Source of the DNA: Membranipora membranacea
Taxonomy: Eukaryota > Bryozoa > Gymnolaemata > Cheilostomatida > Membraniporidae
Reading direction: 5' to 3'
DNA length: 64,000 nt
Assembly: GCA_914767715.1 (NCBI GenBank)
Contig: OU612075.1
Location: 14,074,001-14,138,000, forward strand
Shown here: in pieces, positions 11,608 through 21,200 of the stretch
Position numbering within the stretch: position 1 is the stretch's first letter
Layout of the letters: the number at the start of each line of letters is the position of its first letter
Program-made: the position numbers and the translations under genes
Notes under the pieces: model-generated
Database searches by the model: none
Told to the model about the DNA's origin: nothing
What the model saw: only the letters and a program-made list of their open reading frames with translations

Positions 11608-12160
11608 AGCCTGTCTTGACAGGCAAAGGACCCTGGGACTTAGATGCCTCTACTTTGCCAATGGGGTGTTTGATACTGGACATTGAAAATGTATGTAAGA
11701 GTCCCAGGGGCACATGGATTGATTGTAATTGTTTAAAGTGTATTTCACCTCAGTTTGATATTTTAGTACTAGTACAAACATGAAATTATTTGGGGTCAAA
11801 TATACTTTTTTAGCCCTTCCTAGCATGGGCCCCTGGGACTTGCATGTCTTTACTTTGCCAATGTCCACTATCAACCACCCAAAAAACACCAAACAGGGTA
11901 AGACACAAAAAATTTTTTTTTACAACCTACCTTGAAATCTCTCACACTAACTCAGCCCTCCTTCAACTTTCATTTGCTTCAGGTTTGAAGGTTCTAGCAC
12001 AAACAGAGCTGACTTTATGGACCAGAGAAAAATATACCTGTACAAAATTCACAAAAACCTGAATGGCAGAAAGGAAATCGCTATCTAAAGCACCGAGTTG
12101 GAGGGGGCGCAACCCTTTGAAGGTCTTCCTGTGACACTGACCTTGCAGTTTCACTTTTGT
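11608..12160 (+). repeat. Dispersed repeat R2, two partial forward copies
   Basis: The landmark CCTGGGACTT..CTTTGCCAATG occurs at about 11,631 and again at about 11,832. It is followed by CACCCAAAAAACACCAAACA, then a TTTT tract, and a block ending in AAAATATACCTGTACA. The same series appears reverse-complemented at 18,830-19,150, and its edge recurs at 46,485-46,545. Noncoding. Confidence 0.75.
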
Positions 12161-12195
12161 ACTTGCATGAATGTTGACACTTTCATGAATGTTGA

Positions 12196-12285
12196 ATCAA
12201 GGGTTATTATATAGGACCAAGGGTCCTATAATATAGGGTTATTATATAGGACCAAGGGTTATTATATAGGACCCTTGGTTGAATT
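12196..12285. repeat. Mixed tandem and inverted repeat
   Basis: Several copies of GGGTTATTATATAGGACC alternate with their reverse complement (AGGGTCCTATA..), flanked by TTGAAT on both sides. It can fold into more than one hairpin. It is a small satellite-like or foldback structure just outside the LTR element. Confidence 0.7.
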
Positions 12286-12404
12286 TATGACAATACAAGT
12301 TGTTTTTGCCTGGGCAGCTGAGTTTACTACATATGACCAACTACTTCATATTGAAATGAATTTGAAACTGAAGCAGCTTGAAGCAGGATGATATGTATAA
12401 AAAC

Positions 12405-12673
12405 TGTTGTAGGATGGACTCACCAGTGGTTGGTCTTTAGATAGGTGCTCGATGGACATAAGGATGGACAGTCTTCGGTCTACAATAGGACGGATATCTC
12501 TAGCTAGGTTATTCTTGCTTCTCCTTCACTCGGTCACCATTCATAGTCTGGTTCTCTCCTTCCGTGCTCCTAGGTCGATCCCCCTCTGTAGATTTGTATA
12601 TGAGTCTATCTCGACTCTACTGATATTGTTCTCAGACTATTATTTAGTGAGTCCACTTTCACTATCTATAACA
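12405..12673 (-). repeat. 3' LTR
   Basis: 269 bp, beginning and ending with TG..CA. It matches 17997-18471 apart from the assembly gap and a few bases next to it. In element orientation this is the downstream LTR. Confidence 0.95.
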
Positions 12674-12948
12674 TCTCCCTCTCAAGATTATAACCATAAT
12701 CTTATATAACTGATGCACCTGCATCCGATTTTTTTTTTTTTTTCTTTTTGCTGATGATTCACATCAGTCCATATATCCGATATTCGATGTGTCACATCGA
12801 ACTCAATTCTGCAAATATAACCAAAAAATTTTCTTAAACAAATTGCCAAGAGCCACTTTTATAAGGAAGATAAACATGACAGGTGCTAGACAAGACAAAA
12901 TAACAAGTGAAGAAAGGTCATATACCAAAATATTAGTGTATGGGATAC

Positions 12949-13581
12949 CTAGATTTTTGCATAAGCAAGTCTAGCTATGGTTGCTGACGCTTTCGCAGAA
13001 AGCTCCCACTCCTGGATTCTCTGAGTGCCCTCATCAGGATGGAGTCCATCTCTGAGGTACCAGAATCTAAATTTCCAATTCCCATGCATCCTTTTCAAAA
13101 GGTGTGTGTGTAAAAATGGAGTAGCATAATCAGAGCGGTCATTCATTAAGGCTATTTGATGATTCAAAATGACAATACTCTCTACGAGATGCGCCGTCAT
13201 CTCTTCATAGAACTCTTCATACACAGGCTCAGCCACCTTACTGTGGTGATTATACAGTGCAAAGTCCATGGGGAACGTGGAGCATAAAACTACATAAACT
13301 CCCCGTTTCTTCAAAGTGCTTATTCTTAGCTCAATGGCCTTGAACTCGTTCTCTGTACGTAAATTAACTTCTCTAGACTTTTTATCTTTAACTGTTAGTT
13401 CTACTGGCCCAGTCGATAGAAATATTATAGAGTTAGCATATATAGTTCGGAAGGATTGTGATATAATGGATAGAAGTTGATCCCAATTTGCACCCGGGTA
13501 ACATTCCGTCCTGTCGAACCCGACAGGTGCCATACCTCTGACCACACTATTACCCATGAGGATAAGTTTTACACAACCATC
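12949..13581 (-). CDS. Third ORF of the LTR element, SGNH/GDSL-like hydrolase domain
   Basis: A 202-codon frame runs from the ATG at 13557, and the frame stays open upstream to an acceptor-like CTATTTCTAG at 13582, where an extra eight codons begin (DGCVKLIL). The start KLILMGNSVVRGM resembles SGNH block I (GDS with the Ser kept and D changed to N). ECYPGANWDQLL follows as in block II. WYLRDGLHPDEGTQ supplies the D-x-x-H of block V. The GxND block III is not recognisable. It sits between pol and the 3' LTR, where envelope genes lie in env-bearing elements, and the acceptor suggests expression from a spliced RNA. No signal peptide or membrane anchor is seen, so it is not an envelope protein. 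The hydrolase assignment is by motif only; it could instead be a captured host exon. Confidence 0.6.
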   Translation of the reverse strand, partial: DGCVKLILMGNSVVRGMAPVGFDRTECYPGANWDQLLSIISQSFRTIYANSIIFLSTGPVELTVKDKKSREVNLRTENEFKAIELRISTLKKRGVYVVLCSTFPMDFALYNHHSKVAEPVYEEFYEEMTAHLVESIVILNHQIALMNDRSDYATPFLHTHLLKRMHGNWKFRFWYLRDGLHPDEGTQRIQEWELSAKASATIARLAYAKI

Positions 13582-13781
13582 CTAGAAATAGAATAAAACC
13601 ACAAAATGGTCAAATACGTGACAACATGGCTAAAATCTATTAACAAAACCCGAAACATGGTACATAGTGCCTCGTGTAATAGTTACAGGTTCATTCTTTT
13701 TACAGGTTTCACAGATCTACCCGATCTCGTGGTTCTCCTTGTCCCTGGTGGGGCATGCGTCCTATCTAGAGACTGCCTGAC

Positions 13782-16700
13782 TTATGTCCTCTTCGTTGAA
13801 GGTACTGGTACTGCCTCACAGAACGAGGTTCCTGTACTCCTGTCGGGCTGTGGACACAGAGCTTCCTGTTTAACTGCTGGAGTTGCATATGACAGAACCT
13901 GATGGGGTACATCTGGCAACACAGGAGGTAACACTTTCTGGTGGGGTACCTCAGACTCTGTGCTCTCTGGTGATTGCTGTGCCGTATGTGGTATATCTGG
14001 CGCGATCTGACGTCTGTTCCGTCTAAGAATTTGACCGTTTTCCTTCTGAAGAGCCACTTCTCTTCCTGAGACGGCTACTACTGTAGACGAACATGGTTTA
14101 GCTCCTGGATCATTTAGTGTGACTCTATCTCCAACCTGAACCTCTGTCCTGATCTTCACTCTATATCTCCGGTTGTACTGATCCGACTGCTTGTTTCGAT
14201 ACCTGGCTTCAAAATCTTTGAGTCCTTTCAGGTTTACCTGTTTCTCCGCCAGAATACCCATACTGTTTAAACCTCGCCCCATCAGCAGCTGGGCAGGAGA
14301 GTACCCATTCTGTAACGGAGCATCTCTGTAACATATTCTCATATGTTCTTGATTAGCTTCTTGAAGGTTTGTACCCCTCTCTCTGCTTCACCATTTGATT
14401 GAGAATATTTAGGAGAACTGGTACGGTGTAAGATATTCCATTGGTCCATTAATTGCTTAAATTTCTCAGACACAAACTGAGGACCGTTATCACTGATGAC
14501 GGAATTAGGAATTCCAAACAGCGAGAACACCTTCTTTATTGTGCGGCACACAGTTTCTGCAGTCGTGTCAGAAAGCTTCTCTGCAATCAGATATCGACTG
14601 AAATAGTCCATGATAACAAGATAATCATTACCCCTCTCCTCCACTGTACAAAGATCCATTCCGATCTGCCACCACGGGCGTTCAGGAAAAGGCACGGATA
14701 CCAGAGGCTCTCTTGGTTGAGATCGATATTTCAAACATGTAGCACATGTTTTAACTAGCTCTCTAATTTCTGTAGTTAGACCAGGCCACCATACCAGATC
14801 TTTAGCTCTCTCCAAACATTTTGATTCTCCCAGATGTCCCGCGTGTATATCCTTCAGTACCTGTTGCCTTTCTAAGAGCGGAATGAACACCCTGTTGTTA
14901 TAAAACACTAGATCCCCCGCTTCTGTTAGACATTCCTTGAATGTGTAGATATTCTTAACAAACTGCGAACACTGCTTATACTCAGGCCAACCATACTGTA
15001 TATACCGCTTAATTTGCTGACAAACTGTATCATTGAGTGTAGAGAACTGGAGTTGTCTTCTGCGAGTCTCCGACATCGGTAGATCTTCTACCATCTCCGA
15101 TATATCTAGTTCATCCAGTTGAACCGTATCACTCTTTGGACAGGGTGCTCTGCTTAATGCATCGGCAATCAATAACTTCTCCCCTGGAGTATATCTTATG
15201 GAATAGCAGAATTTCATCATCCTAAGCCTGAACCTCTGCACCCGCATAGGTAGCTTTGCCAATTCCATTTTAGATAGGATGCTGATAAGAGGTTTGTGGT
15301 CTGTCTCTACTTGAAATTTTCTACCTGCTAAATAGTAATAAAACTTTTCCGCAGCCCAACAGATTGCCAGCGCCTCCTTTTCAATTTGAGCATACCTTTG
15401 TTCTGTTTCACTGAGAGCTCTCGATGCGTAAGCAATCGGTTTGAGACCCTCTTCTGTTTTCTGAAATAAGGCAGCCCCCAATCCATAAGAGGACGCATCT
15501 GTCGATAAAAGAGTGTCTGCTTCAAGGGAGAATGGCGACAGCACCGGTGCAGAAGCTAAATTTTGTTTCATCTTCTCATATTCGAGAGCCATGTCGCCAT
15601 TCCAAGTCCAGTTGTCTTTATTTTCTTTCTTCAGCAGCTGCCTGAGCTGTACTGAGTCACTTGCTAAACTCGGAGAGAATTTACCTAAATAGTTCACCAT
15701 CCCAAAAAATCTTTTGAGATCTTTGACCTTTTTCGGGGGAGGAAACTCCTGAATTGCTCTTATCTTTTCTGGATCCGCATGAATGCCTTGAGCATCAATG
15801 ACATGTCCTAGAAATGTAATTCTGCTCTGAAAAAACCGCATTTTTCTTCATTCAGAGTAACCCCGGCCCTACTCAGTCTATTCAGCACCTCTTCTATTTT
15901 AGCTTTCTGCGACTCTTCATCTTCTGAATGAATTAGGATGTCATCCATTTGACAAACAATCCCTTCTATGCCCTCCAATATCCTCTGCATTTCACGTGAG
16001 AATATTTCAGGAGCTATCGATATTCCGAATGGAAGCCTGCAACACAGGTATCTTCCAAAAGGAGTAATAAATGTAGTTAGTGCTTGGGATTCTTTTGACA
16101 GCTTCATCTGCCAATAACCACTGTTGGCATCGAGTTTTGAGAAAACTTTAGACCCCCCCAGCTGGGCTAACAACTCATCCGTGGCTGGAAGAGGGTGATA
16201 CGATCGTTTCACTGCCTCATTTAGTTTAGTGAAATCTACACAGAGTCTGATTTTGTTGTTTTTCTTTGGGACCACAATCGATGGAGCACACCACTCTGTG
16301 GGGCCCTCAACTCTCTTTATCACCCCTAGTTTCTCCATTCGTCTCAGTTCTTCGAGCATTGGTTTTCTTCTAGCAGCCGCTACTCTTCTGGGGATAGACT
16401 GACAATAAGGAGTTGCACCATCTCTGAGTTCAATTTTCACTTCGGTGTCCATGGATCCCAGTCCTGTAAATAACTTCGGAAACTTTGTAGTCCACTCTTG
16501 CTTTGACACTATTTCACCCACAAATGTTATGACTTGTAAACCCGACAAAGCTGGTTTGCCTAGTAACGGAGTGACAAGGTCTTCTATCACATACACTGTA
16601 TCAGTATACACTCTGTCTGAGTATGATAGTTCTACTTGCGCTTTCCCTACCGTACGCAGCTTTGCATTCCCAGCTCCCAATAACTCTTTACCAGCTGGCA

Positions 16701-16863
16701 AAAGCTGCAGATTCAACAAATCTGCTAAGTGCTTAGGAATGGCTGAAACTGCAGCGCCTGAATCAACCTTCAAGCGAGTTTCTCTCCCATTGATAAAAAC
16801 ATCAATAAACCACGCTTTTGTCGTCTCTGTAATCGTGTCTATGTAATCGGTACTACCATATAG
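13782..16863 (-). pseudogene. pol: pol polyprotein with two frameshifts
   Basis: In order: an aspartic protease (VDSGAAVSAIP, DSG triad), reverse transcriptase (KLDANSGYWQMKL; catalytic QMDD at about 15,935), RNase H (LSTDASSYGLGAALFQ, TDHKPLIS), an integrase HHCC zinc finger (GHLGES..CATCLKYR), the DDE core (MDLCTVEE..ISDNGPQF..NGEAERG) and a basic C-terminal domain ending near 13,782. The frame breaks at about 15,838 within a run of six T (element strand), where one more T would keep the reading frame. It breaks again at about 14,340 between the integrase core and its C-terminal part. Apart from these it is well preserved. The breaks may be real or sequence errors. It shares its frame with gag. 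Confidence 0.93.
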
Positions 16864-16869
16864 TCAGTG
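16858..16869 (-). promoter_or_regulatory. In-frame TGA-CTA between gag and pol, candidate readthrough signal
   Basis: The gag stop codon TGA (complement of 16864-16866) is followed directly by CTA (16861-16863) and TAT. The same frame then stays open through the protease start with no other stop. UGA followed by CUA is an established efficient readthrough context in eukaryotes and some RNA viruses. This would explain how pol is made from a same-frame arrangement. A TGA that arose by mutation in a fused gag-pol is the alternative. Confidence 0.6.
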
Positions 16870-17730
16870 AGATCCAAGGTAAAGGCTGTCCAGAATTTCG
16901 TCTTCTCGCTCCTGGACTTCTGCTACTTTCTTATCTGCTTGAAACCTTCTCAGTGATTTACATACTTTTGCCCAATGTCCTATCTTTTTACATTTGTTAC
17001 ATTTACTATTTTCTGCTGGACATTTTCCACCAAAGTGCCGCCATTTTCCACCTTTCTGGCATTGACTTTTCAGCTCGAGATCATTTTTCTGCTGCCACTG
17101 TCTTCTCTTGTCAGTTGATAGGGTGTCGATGTTATTGGATTCTTCTTTATTTGAGGCTATGTTCTCTCCCATCTTTTCTGCTTGTGATTGGTGTGAGATA
17201 AACTGTTTTGCCTTTTGTATGCATAACTCAAGAGTTAGGTTTTCTGTGTCAATGAGATATTTCCTTAACTCTGAATCTCTCACTCCTACCACTATTCGAT
17301 CTCTGACGAGTTCTGGTTTCATAACACCGTACTCACAGTTTTCACTCTGTGTTTGTAAACGGACGACAAATGCGTGTATAGATTCGCTTGAATCTTGTAC
17401 CATTTGGTTGAACACTAGTCTTTCATAAATCAAGTTCTTTACTGGTTCAAAGTACTCGTCAAAAAACTTAATCACATTTGCTAGAGTTTTCTTCTTAGCA
17501 GCTACACTCTGGTCAAATACAAACTGATTATAAACTGGAACAGCATCACTTCCCATGACTACCAACATGTGACAAATCTTTTCATCTTCTGTTGTCATAG
17601 CATCAATACCCTTTACTACTTTATAGATGGCAAACTGCTCTTTGAAAATTTTCCATTTTGCAGATAAATTGCTTGCTGTTAAATCAATGGTCTTCACAAA
17701 CTTTTCTTGTTTACTTTCACTGGTAGCCAT
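16864..17730 (-). CDS. gag: gag
   Basis: 288 codons from the ATG at 17730 (MATSESKQEKFVK); an in-frame upstream GTG exists, but ATG is the likelier start. The N-terminal two thirds look like a Ty3/gypsy capsid. The C-terminal part carries a zinc knuckle C-x2-C-x4-H-x4-C (CNKCKKIGHWAKVC) for RNA binding, preceded by a second, imperfect cysteine/histidine cluster. The frame is intact. Its stop is the TGA-CTA described separately. Confidence 0.92.
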   Translation of the reverse strand: MATSESKQEKFVKTIDLTASNLSAKWKIFKEQFAIYKVVKGIDAMTTEDEKICHMLVVMGSDAVPVYNQFVFDQSVAAKKKTLANVIKFFDEYFEPVKNLIYERLVFNQMVQDSSESIHAFVVRLQTQSENCEYGVMKPELVRDRIVVGVRDSELRKYLIDTENLTLELCIQKAKQFISHQSQAEKMGENIASNKEESNNIDTLSTDKRRQWQQKNDLELKSQCQKGGKWRHFGGKCPAENSKCNKCKKIGHWAKVCKSLRRFQADKKVAEVQEREDEILDSLYLGSH

Positions 17731-17978
17731 TTTAGCTGATAATTCTAATCTACAATTCACTTTTATACAGTTACACTGTTCTCACTACTTTTGGCTAGGA
17801 ATGTAACACAATTCCTTTCTGCACTCTGTGAGAGCTTCTGAGATTCAACAAATCTCTCACCACTTTCTTATTCTGAGACTGATGCTTGTTTTGTGACCCG
17901 AGCAAATTCAACTAATTTGCTAGAATCTGACCTCTGAAAAATTCCACAAATCTATCTGGTCTGAATCGAGTTCTGGTG

Positions 17979-17996
17979 GGTGTTATTCTGACACCA
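17979..17996 (-). other. Primer-binding site
   Basis: Immediately inside the 5' LTR the element strand reads TGGTGTCAGAATAACACC. TGG followed by TGTCAGAA is complementary to the 3' end expected of a leucine-type tRNA (..TTCTGACACCA). Only the first 11 or so bases fit, so the tRNA identity is tentative. Confidence 0.65.
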
Positions 17997-18471
17997 TGTT
18001 GTAGGATGGACTCACCAGTGGTTGGTCTTTAGATAGGTGCTCGATGGACATAAGGATGGACAGTCTTCGGTCTACAATAGGACGGATATCTCTAGCTAGG
18101 TTATTCTTGCTTCTCCTTCGCTCCNNNNNNNNNNNNNNNNNNNNNNNNNNNNNNNNNNNNNNNNNNNNNNNNNNNNNNNNNNNNNNNNNNNNNNNNNNNN
18201 NNNNNNNNNNNNNNNNNNNNNNNNNNNNNNNNNNNNNNNNNNNNNNNNNNNNNNNNNNNNNNNNNNNNNNNNNNNNNNNNNNNNNNNNNNNNNNNNNNNN
18301 NNNNNNNNNNNNNNNNNNNNNNNNCACTCGGTCACCATTCATAGTCTGGTTCTCTCCTTCCGTGCTCCTAGGTCGATCCCCCTCTGTAGATTTGTATATG
18401 AGTCTATCTCGACTCTACTGATATTGTTCTCAGACTATTATTTAGTGAGTCCACTTTCACTATCTATAACA
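17997..18471 (-). repeat. 5' LTR, interrupted by the assembly gap
   Basis: Same sequence as 12405-12673 with 200 N inserted. The known bases total 275 versus 269 in the other LTR; the six extra bases flank the gap (CTTCGCTCC before, CACTCGG after). Confidence 0.95.
18125..18324. other. Assembly gap, exactly 200 N
   Basis: The round length suggests a placeholder, not a measured distance. Comparison with the intact 3' LTR indicates that little or no sequence, or a short local duplication, is really missing. Confidence 0.9.
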
Positions 18472-18829
18472 TTTATTTTGGAGGATGGGTGCAACAAATA
18501 AAATGATTAGTATGCTGATGACAAATGAGGCTGTAGCCAATTCAAAGGCACTGCTATCAGTGATATTGAGCCGTGTCAATATTTTCAGGTGTATTTGCAA
18601 TGGAAATTTATTGAATTAAAGTTTGAAATTCTTTTTGATAATTCATTTTTGGAAGATCAATGCATACGGATTGGCTAATGTAAATTAGACCGGAAATGTG
18701 TGCAAAATGCAATGGTCTTATATATGGGGCCACTGAAAAATTCTGAAAACGAATTTTCAACCCATAGTCACCAATATGGAAGAGCAGAAGTATACCATCA
18801 CATGAGTGGTATGGTTAAAGAATTGAAAG

Positions 18830-19150
18830 AACCTGAAGCAGGCCTATTGAGGTGACAAGTCAACATAGTTTGCATGTAAAGCAATGGGGAAGTAAATAGA
18901 GGTGTTGGACCTGTACAGGTATATTTTTCTCTGGTCCATAAATACAGCTCTGTTTGTGCTAGAACCTTCAAACCTGAAGCAAATGAAAGAGGAAGGAGGG
19001 CTGAGTTAGTGTGAGAGATTTCAAGGTAGGTTGTAAACAATTTTTTTTTTTGTCTTACCCTGTTTGGTGTTTTTTGGGTGGTTGATAGTGGACATTGGCA
19101 AAGTAAAGACATGCAAGTCCCAGGGGCCCATGCCCCCAAACCCCCAGGTG
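18830..19150 (-). repeat. Dispersed repeat R2, inverted copy
   Basis: Reverse complement of the block at about 11,820-12,060, including the AAAAAACACC region, the poly-T tract and the segment with CTCTGGTCCATAAA. It lies on the other side of the LTR element in opposite orientation. Noncoding. Confidence 0.8.
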
Positions 19151-19841
19151 GGTGACTCGGGTGCTTCGCACCCTCGAAGAACCATGCAGTATCGCCGTAA
19201 AATGGAATCTCCCTATTTTGTATTTAGATTACGTGGCAAGTATGTATACCAGTTCGCCTGGCTAGTGAAACGCTGGATTGAAAATGAACTAGTATGTTAA
19301 TTTGCTACAGCCTTATATTCAATGTTCCATTTCGGTGCCGATTAGATAAGGTTAGTTTGCTATTGATGTAGTCATATCACAGCGGTGCCTGAAATAGAAA
19401 ATGGTAACCGTCATGACAGCGATAACACCATACACAATATACGTGAATGACAAAGCATATTAGCAACGGCCTGTCATTGGCCCCTTGCTAATAGTTGATT
19501 AGCTGGTCATATAAAAAGATTGAAGTTGCTGCCCTTTTTAAAAAAAAAATTATACAATAGACAATAAAAAGAGGACCTAAGCATAAGGAGCAACACAATA
19601 CATAAACCAGCTGGGGGCAACTTGCGGCCTTTTAGCCTGTGCGGCCGAATGGGTAATCTTTTGCAGTCTTATTGTGGCCTTATGCCTGTAAAAATTTTTA
19701 CTCATTTTCTTTTTTCCTGTTTGTGAATATCAAAGCATGTATAGCCAGCCTTGTCGTGCGGCGAAATTTTAAAAAAAAAAGAAGAGAAAAGTGCTGTGAC
19801 AAGACTATTTCATACCCCTCAGTAAGCACAATAAATAGGGA

Positions 19842-20045
19842 GCGGCCGTGGCGCAATGGGTAAGGCATGGGTCTTTCAATCGAGATGTTCGATTCCCGGC
19901 GTGGCACGGTGGTGTCAGGAAGAGCATCCGACCTCAAATGCTCCTGTGCCCTATCAGGATCCAGTCCGTAGACCCATACTGATATCGAGACAAAAAACCA
20001 AGTAACATCATGGTTTATCACACAGTATCACAGGGTATTGAGACT
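19842..20045 (+). mobile_element. tRNA-derived SINE
   Basis: A head with A box TGGCGCAATGGG and B box TGTTCGATTCCC, correctly spaced for an internal RNA polymerase III promoter, is followed by a body containing GGTGTCAGGAAGAGCATCC. That segment looks like the conserved central domain of several metazoan SINEs. A true tRNA is excluded by the poor cloverleaf and long body. Confidence 0.7.
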
Positions 20046-20470
20046 ATAAATGGACGTGAGTAAGCACAATCAATAGTTTGGATTTCAAGATTGTTGGCCA
20101 TTCTGCATCGTGCATGTAGCTAGGCTACATACGTGTTAGCATATCAAGGGAATTCCTGAGCCATTCGTTACAAAACATCGTACTTGTACTGGTGTAGACT
20201 ACTTTTACAAGAGCTTCAAATTGTCTTAATTTCTTTGAAGGAAATGAATTAAAAAATAAGGACTAAAACTTTCATATATTGCATTGTAAAATATCATCGT
20301 ATCATGTGCAAAAACTAATACTGGTGAATTATAAATCCAAGAGTATTTTGTTATCGCACTGGCAATATGAGAGGTATACTTCCGAAAAGTTTTATTATTA
20401 TATGTTTTCTATTCATTTCGCAGGTTGTTGCCTTGTATTGGGCTAGTGTAAGTGCTCAGAAGGCTGCGAG

Positions 20471-20517
20471 TGCAAGTCAGAATTACATTGCTATCTGCAA
20501 AGTAATTCTGACTTGCA
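20471..20517. repeat. 16-bp perfect hairpin
   Basis: TGCAAGTCAGAATTAC at 20471-20486 pairs with 20502-20517 across a 15-base loop. Just upstream, TAGTGTAAGTGCTCAGA (about 20,444) resembles the end of the foldback element at 4254, but no matching right end was found. Confidence 0.7.
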
Positions 20518-20554
20518 TCATGTAAGTAACCCATAGACTTAAAAATAAACTTAG

Positions 20555-21200
20555 ACAGGACACTATATCAATTGGAATAACGACTGTTAGTTATGTAGTT
20601 GGGATCATTTTGATGTATCACTCGTACCATGAAATGAAGCCCAGCCACCTCTTTATAGAAGGAACTTCATCACGTAAATATTTTTCACATTCATCATTTT
20701 TATGTGATGGTATCACATAGTATAATATCACAGAGTAAGGATATATCCTTACCCTGTGATAATATCCTTTGTTAATAAGGAAGTCCTGCTATGTATGCCC
20801 TGGAGGAGTTAGGTATGATATCTAACTACATGCTGCACATAAATCAACCATGGTTACACATGCACCATTGGTGTTTCCTGTTATCTGAAGTCAAGAAGAC
20901 ATTCGGTAAAGAGGCTGTGTGTTGAATGCAAGGAGTCGATGAAAGAACATGGTACCCATCACACACATGTTTTCTTTACAATCTCACTAATCAAAATAAC
21001 AATGACAAACAAAAAACAATAATAGCATAATTTTACCCGGCATACACCACAACTATGCTTCTGATTACCCCTAGCAAAAATTCCTGAGAATATTATGCCG
21101 ATAAGGAATTTAGTTGTCTTCTCTTTGTACATGAGAAGACAATAGCTCCAAAAGCAGATGTATTAGAAGTACTCTTAATATTCATACTCATGCTACTACA
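20555..21200 (+). repeat. Dispersed repeat, copy 2 (uninterrupted)
   Basis: Partner of the split copy at 3990-5780. It contains its own hairpin at about 20,726-20,762 (TATCACAGAGTAAGGATAT and complement), absent from copy 1. It ends with the shared TTGTCTTCTC..GAGAAGACAA hairpin (21,112-21,142). Confidence 0.65.

Larger units (their letters stand above)
12405..18471 (-). mobile_element. Ty3/gypsy LTR retrotransposon
   Basis: Two direct LTRs (12405-12673 and 17997-18471 including the gap) bound a minus-strand gag, pol and a third ORF. LTR ends are TGTTATAG and TACAACA in element orientation. A primer-binding site follows the 5' LTR, and a polypurine tract (AGAGGGAGA, complement of 12674-12682) precedes the 3' LTR. 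Protease, RT, RNase H and integrase occur in Ty3/gypsy order. The RT motif QMDD and the overall look resemble the K02A2.6-type lineage. The LTRs are nearly identical where comparable, so the insertion is young, yet pol has two frameshifts and no 5-bp target duplication is seen (AAAAC versus TTTAT). Confidence 0.95.

Noticed and set aside
14453-14758. Plus-strand frames inside the LTR element as host genes
   Set aside because: They are shadows of the minus-strand integrase; the same holds at 16,445-16,846 and 16,953-17,428.
19842-19910. A functional tRNA gene
   Set aside because: A and B boxes are present but the acceptor and anticodon stems do not pair well, and a SINE body follows.
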